Below, in pieces: positions 62,072 through 64,000 of a stretch of DNA of 64,000 nt (its first letter is position 1; every line of letters begins with the position of its first letter). Both the position numbers and the translations under genes were made by a program. This DNA is from Mucilaginibacter xinganensis (GTDB lineage Bacteria; Bacteroidota; Bacteroidia; Sphingobacteriales; Sphingobacteriaceae). The notes beneath the pieces are model-generated. The model was not told where the DNA came from, did no database searches, and saw only the letters and a program-made list of their open reading frames with translations. Location of the stretch: NCBI GenBank assembly GCA_026225055.1, contig JAMFSA010000254.1:1-64000 (forward strand), read 5' to 3'.

Positions 62072-63205
62072 ATGAAAAGAATGATCTTATTGGCTTTGGG
62101 TTTAGTACCGGCAGCGGTATGGGCTCAAAGTAACAGCTTTGTATTAAACGCAAAAGTTGAACAGGCTGCAGCACCTGCTAAAGCCTACCTTATTTACCGG
62201 TCTGAAGATAAATTGATAACTGATTCAGCAGTGGTTAATAAATGTGTTTTTAAATTTGCAGGTACATTAACCGACCCGGTAAGGGCGCAGTTAGTGCTTG
62301 ACCATACAGGTATAGGACTGTCGAAATTAGGTCGCGATGCCGATGTGGTTGTTGTATACCTTGAAAAAGGCGAAATAGGCGTAACAGCAAAGGACTCTGT
62401 TAAAAACGCGGTGTTTAAGGGTTCAAGGCTTAACGATGAAAACAAAGCCTACAAAACATTAACACAGGCACCCGACAAAGATATAGCAGCGCTCAATGAA
62501 GAGTATATGTCGGCACCTGCAGATAAAAAGGACAACCAGGATTTTAAAGATGGCCTGCAGGCCCGGTATAATAAGATAATTGAAACGAAGCACACCTTGC
62601 AACAGCAATTTATCAGGCAATATCCTGATTCGTACATCAGTTTGCTTACATTAATGGAGGAAAGCGGCAATGATATTGACGTTACTACCGTTGAACCGGT
62701 TTATAAAAGCCTTTCGGCAAGTGTGCGTAATACCGCTGCCGGCATCCAGTTCGCAAAATCTATAGACGCGGCTCGTGCTACCTCTGTAGGTGCCATGGCC
62801 CCGGTATTTACCCAAAATGATGTAAATGATAAACCTGTGAGCCTTGCCGACTTTCGCGGAAAATACGTTTTGGTTGATTTTTGGGCATCATGGTGCGGGC
62901 CTTGCCGTGGCGAAAACCCGAATGTGGTAAAAGCCTATGATCAATATAAAAGTAAGAACTTTACCATACTGGGAGTTTCCTTAGACCGCCCTGGTAAAAA
63001 AGACGACTGGCTGGCCGCTATTAAAGCCGATGGCTTGGAGTGGACACAAGTATCGGACCTTAAGTTTTGGGATAATGAGGTTGCCAAATTGTACGGCATC
63101 CGATCTATTCCACAAAATTACCTGCTTGATCCAACCGGAAAAATCATCGGTAAAAACCTGCGTGGTGATGAATTAGAAAAAAAGTTAGCTACCCTGCTTA
63201 ATTAA
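62072..63205 (+). CDS. TlpA-type thioredoxin with DUF4369 domain
   Basis: Periplasmic thiol-disulfide protein of 377 residues. Signal peptide ends near residue 19 (VWAQ). The N-terminal DUF4369-like beta domain spans about 22-130, then a helical linker, then the thioredoxin fold from about 245 with VLVDFWASWCGPCRGENP, giving redox Cys275 and Cys278, and the cis-Pro loop IRSIPQNYLL. This architecture is very common in Bacteroidota, often next to SusCD pairs and peptidases. It likely reduces disulfides in an imported substrate or keeps partner proteins reduced. Confidence 0.92.
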   Translation: MKRMILLALGLVPAAVWAQSNSFVLNAKVEQAAAPAKAYLIYRSEDKLITDSAVVNKCVFKFAGTLTDPVRAQLVLDHTGIGLSKLGRDADVVVVYLEKGEIGVTAKDSVKNAVFKGSRLNDENKAYKTLTQAPDKDIAALNEEYMSAPADKKDNQDFKDGLQARYNKIIETKHTLQQQFIRQYPDSYISLLTLMEESGNDIDVTTVEPVYKSLSASVRNTAAGIQFAKSIDAARATSVGAMAPVFTQNDVNDKPVSLADFRGKYVLVDFWASWCGPCRGENPNVVKAYDQYKSKNFTILGVSLDRPGKKDDWLAAIKADGLEWTQVSDLKFWDNEVAKLYGIRSIPQNYLLDPTGKIIGKNLRGDELEKKLATLLN

Positions 63206-63215
63206 TATAAACAAC

Positions 63216-64000
63216 ATGAAACTTAAATTTCTTTTTATTTCAAGCCTTATTGCAGGTGTTATCAGCATTGCACAGGCACAAACCCTTCCGCTTGATCCAG
63301 CCGTCCGCACGGGTAAATTAGCCAACGGGTTCACCTATTACATCCGTCATAACGAAGAACCAAAGAACCGGGTAATGCTTTATTTGGTAAATAAGGCAGG
63401 CTCGGTGCTGGAAGATGAAGATCAGCGCGGGCTGGCGCATTTCATGGAACACATGAGTTTTAACGGCACAACACACTACCCGCATAACCAATTAATTGAT
63501 TACTTGCAAAAGGCAGGCGTAAGGTTTGGGGCAGATATAAATGCTTATACCAGTTTTGACGAAACAGTATACGAGCTGCCCATCCCTTCAGACAAACCTG
63601 AACTGTTAAAAAGCGGCCTGGAGATAATGCGCGACTGGGCGCACGAGGCCCTGCTTGATCCGGGAGAAATAGACAAGGAACGCGGCGTAGTGTTGGAAGA
63701 AAAACGCCTGGGCAAAGGCGCAGGCGAAAGGATGAGAAGGCAATACTGGCCGGTTATACTGAATAACTCGCGTTACGCAGAGCGTATTCCAATAGGGTTA
63801 GATACCGTGCTGAATAACTTTAAAAGACCCGTAATAGCCCGATTTTATAATGATTGGTACAGACCGGACCTGCAGGCGCTGATCGTAGTCGGCGATATTA
63901 ACGTAGACCAGATTGAAGCACAGGTAAAACAACAGTTTGCCAGCTTAAAAAACCCGGTACACGAAAGGGTACGCACTAAATACACTGTACCGCTTGACGG
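63216..64000 (+). CDS. M16-family zinc metalloprotease, C-terminus cut by window edge
   Basis: Insulinase/PqqL-type peptidase, first 261 residues visible and open to the edge. Signal peptide ends near residue 22 (AQAQ). The inverted zinc motif HFMEH is at 75-79 (His75, Glu78 catalytic, His79), and the distal Glu ligand lies in ERGVVLEEKR near residue 155. Family members of this kind are about 900 residues long with two M16 halves. It begins 10 bp after the TlpA gene, so it is in the same operon and should degrade peptides in the periplasm. Confidence 0.9.
   Translation, partial: MKLKFLFISSLIAGVISIAQAQTLPLDPAVRTGKLANGFTYYIRHNEEPKNRVMLYLVNKAGSVLEDEDQRGLAHFMEHMSFNGTTHYPHNQLIDYLQKAGVRFGADINAYTSFDETVYELPIPSDKPELLKSGLEIMRDWAHEALLDPGEIDKERGVVLEEKRLGKGAGERMRRQYWPVILNNSRYAERIPIGLDTVLNNFKRPVIARFYNDWYRPDLQALIVVGDINVDQIEAQVKQQFASLKNPVHERVRTKYTVPLD

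Noticed and set aside
1..64000. CRISPR arrays, tRNA or rRNA genes, insertion sequences, prophage
   Set aside because: Reading both strands I found no regular spacer-repeat arrays, no cloverleaf or rRNA-like stretch, and no transposase, integrase or phage structural genes.

Overview
The window looks like a chromosomal segment of a Bacteroidota soil or plant-associated bacterium, most likely Sphingobacteriaceae (Mucilaginibacter/Pedobacter-like). The reasons are two SusC/SusD pairs, each with its own ECF sigma factor and FecR anti-sigma factor; GH97, GH29 and GH12 enzymes; many lipoproteins; TAnnTTTG-type promoter boxes; moderate-to-low GC; and short, overlapping gene junctions. I see no tRNA, rRNA, CRISPR array, insertion sequence or prophage. 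The species assignment is inference.

Region 1 (1-15000) is a carbohydrate block without a SusC/SusD pair of its own. It holds a GH29 fucosidase (cut by the left edge), a zinc alcohol dehydrogenase, an AraC regulator, a decayed AraC fragment, GH5 and GH12 endo-enzymes with a CAP-domain lipoprotein, a response regulator fused to an AraC output domain, a GH97 alpha-glycosidase, a GH2 beta-mannosidase and a GH35 beta-galactosidase. Together they suggest trimming of plant hemicellulose (xyloglucan and/or galactoglucomannan).

Region 2 (15260-24323) is a one-direction run of membrane and lipid genes: two tandem PqiA-like proteins, an exported peroxiredoxin, DUF1475-like and DUF1295 membrane proteins, two CFA-synthase-type methyltransferases, a flavin amine-oxidase-like protein and a DUF1365 protein. 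It looks like a fatty-acid or phospholipid modification pathway tied to oxidative or envelope stress.

Region 3 (24574-33500) carries two molybdenum hydroxylases. An IorA/cytochrome c/IorB set is followed by the maturation genes xdhC and a MobA/MocA-like nucleotidyltransferase. These converge on a PaoABC-type aldehyde oxidoreductase on the other strand. Region 4 (33646-38996) has a truncated hemoglobin, two polysaccharide deacetylases, a phosphoesterase, an MgtC/DUF4010 membrane protein and two small unknown proteins.

Region 5 (39080-64000) holds two back-to-back ECF/FecR/SusC/SusD loci separated by a 470-bp intergenic region and a DUF3606 gene. The minus-strand locus ends with a sulfatase. 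The plus-strand locus continues into an ABC ATPase, a permease-GldG fusion, two tandem MutS-like ATPases without mismatch-recognition domains, a small helical exported protein, a TlpA-type thioredoxin and an M16 zinc protease (cut by the right edge). This last operon is the best candidate for a poorly described system, possibly peptide import, reduction and degradation plus an export or surface complex served by a paired MutS-like motor.
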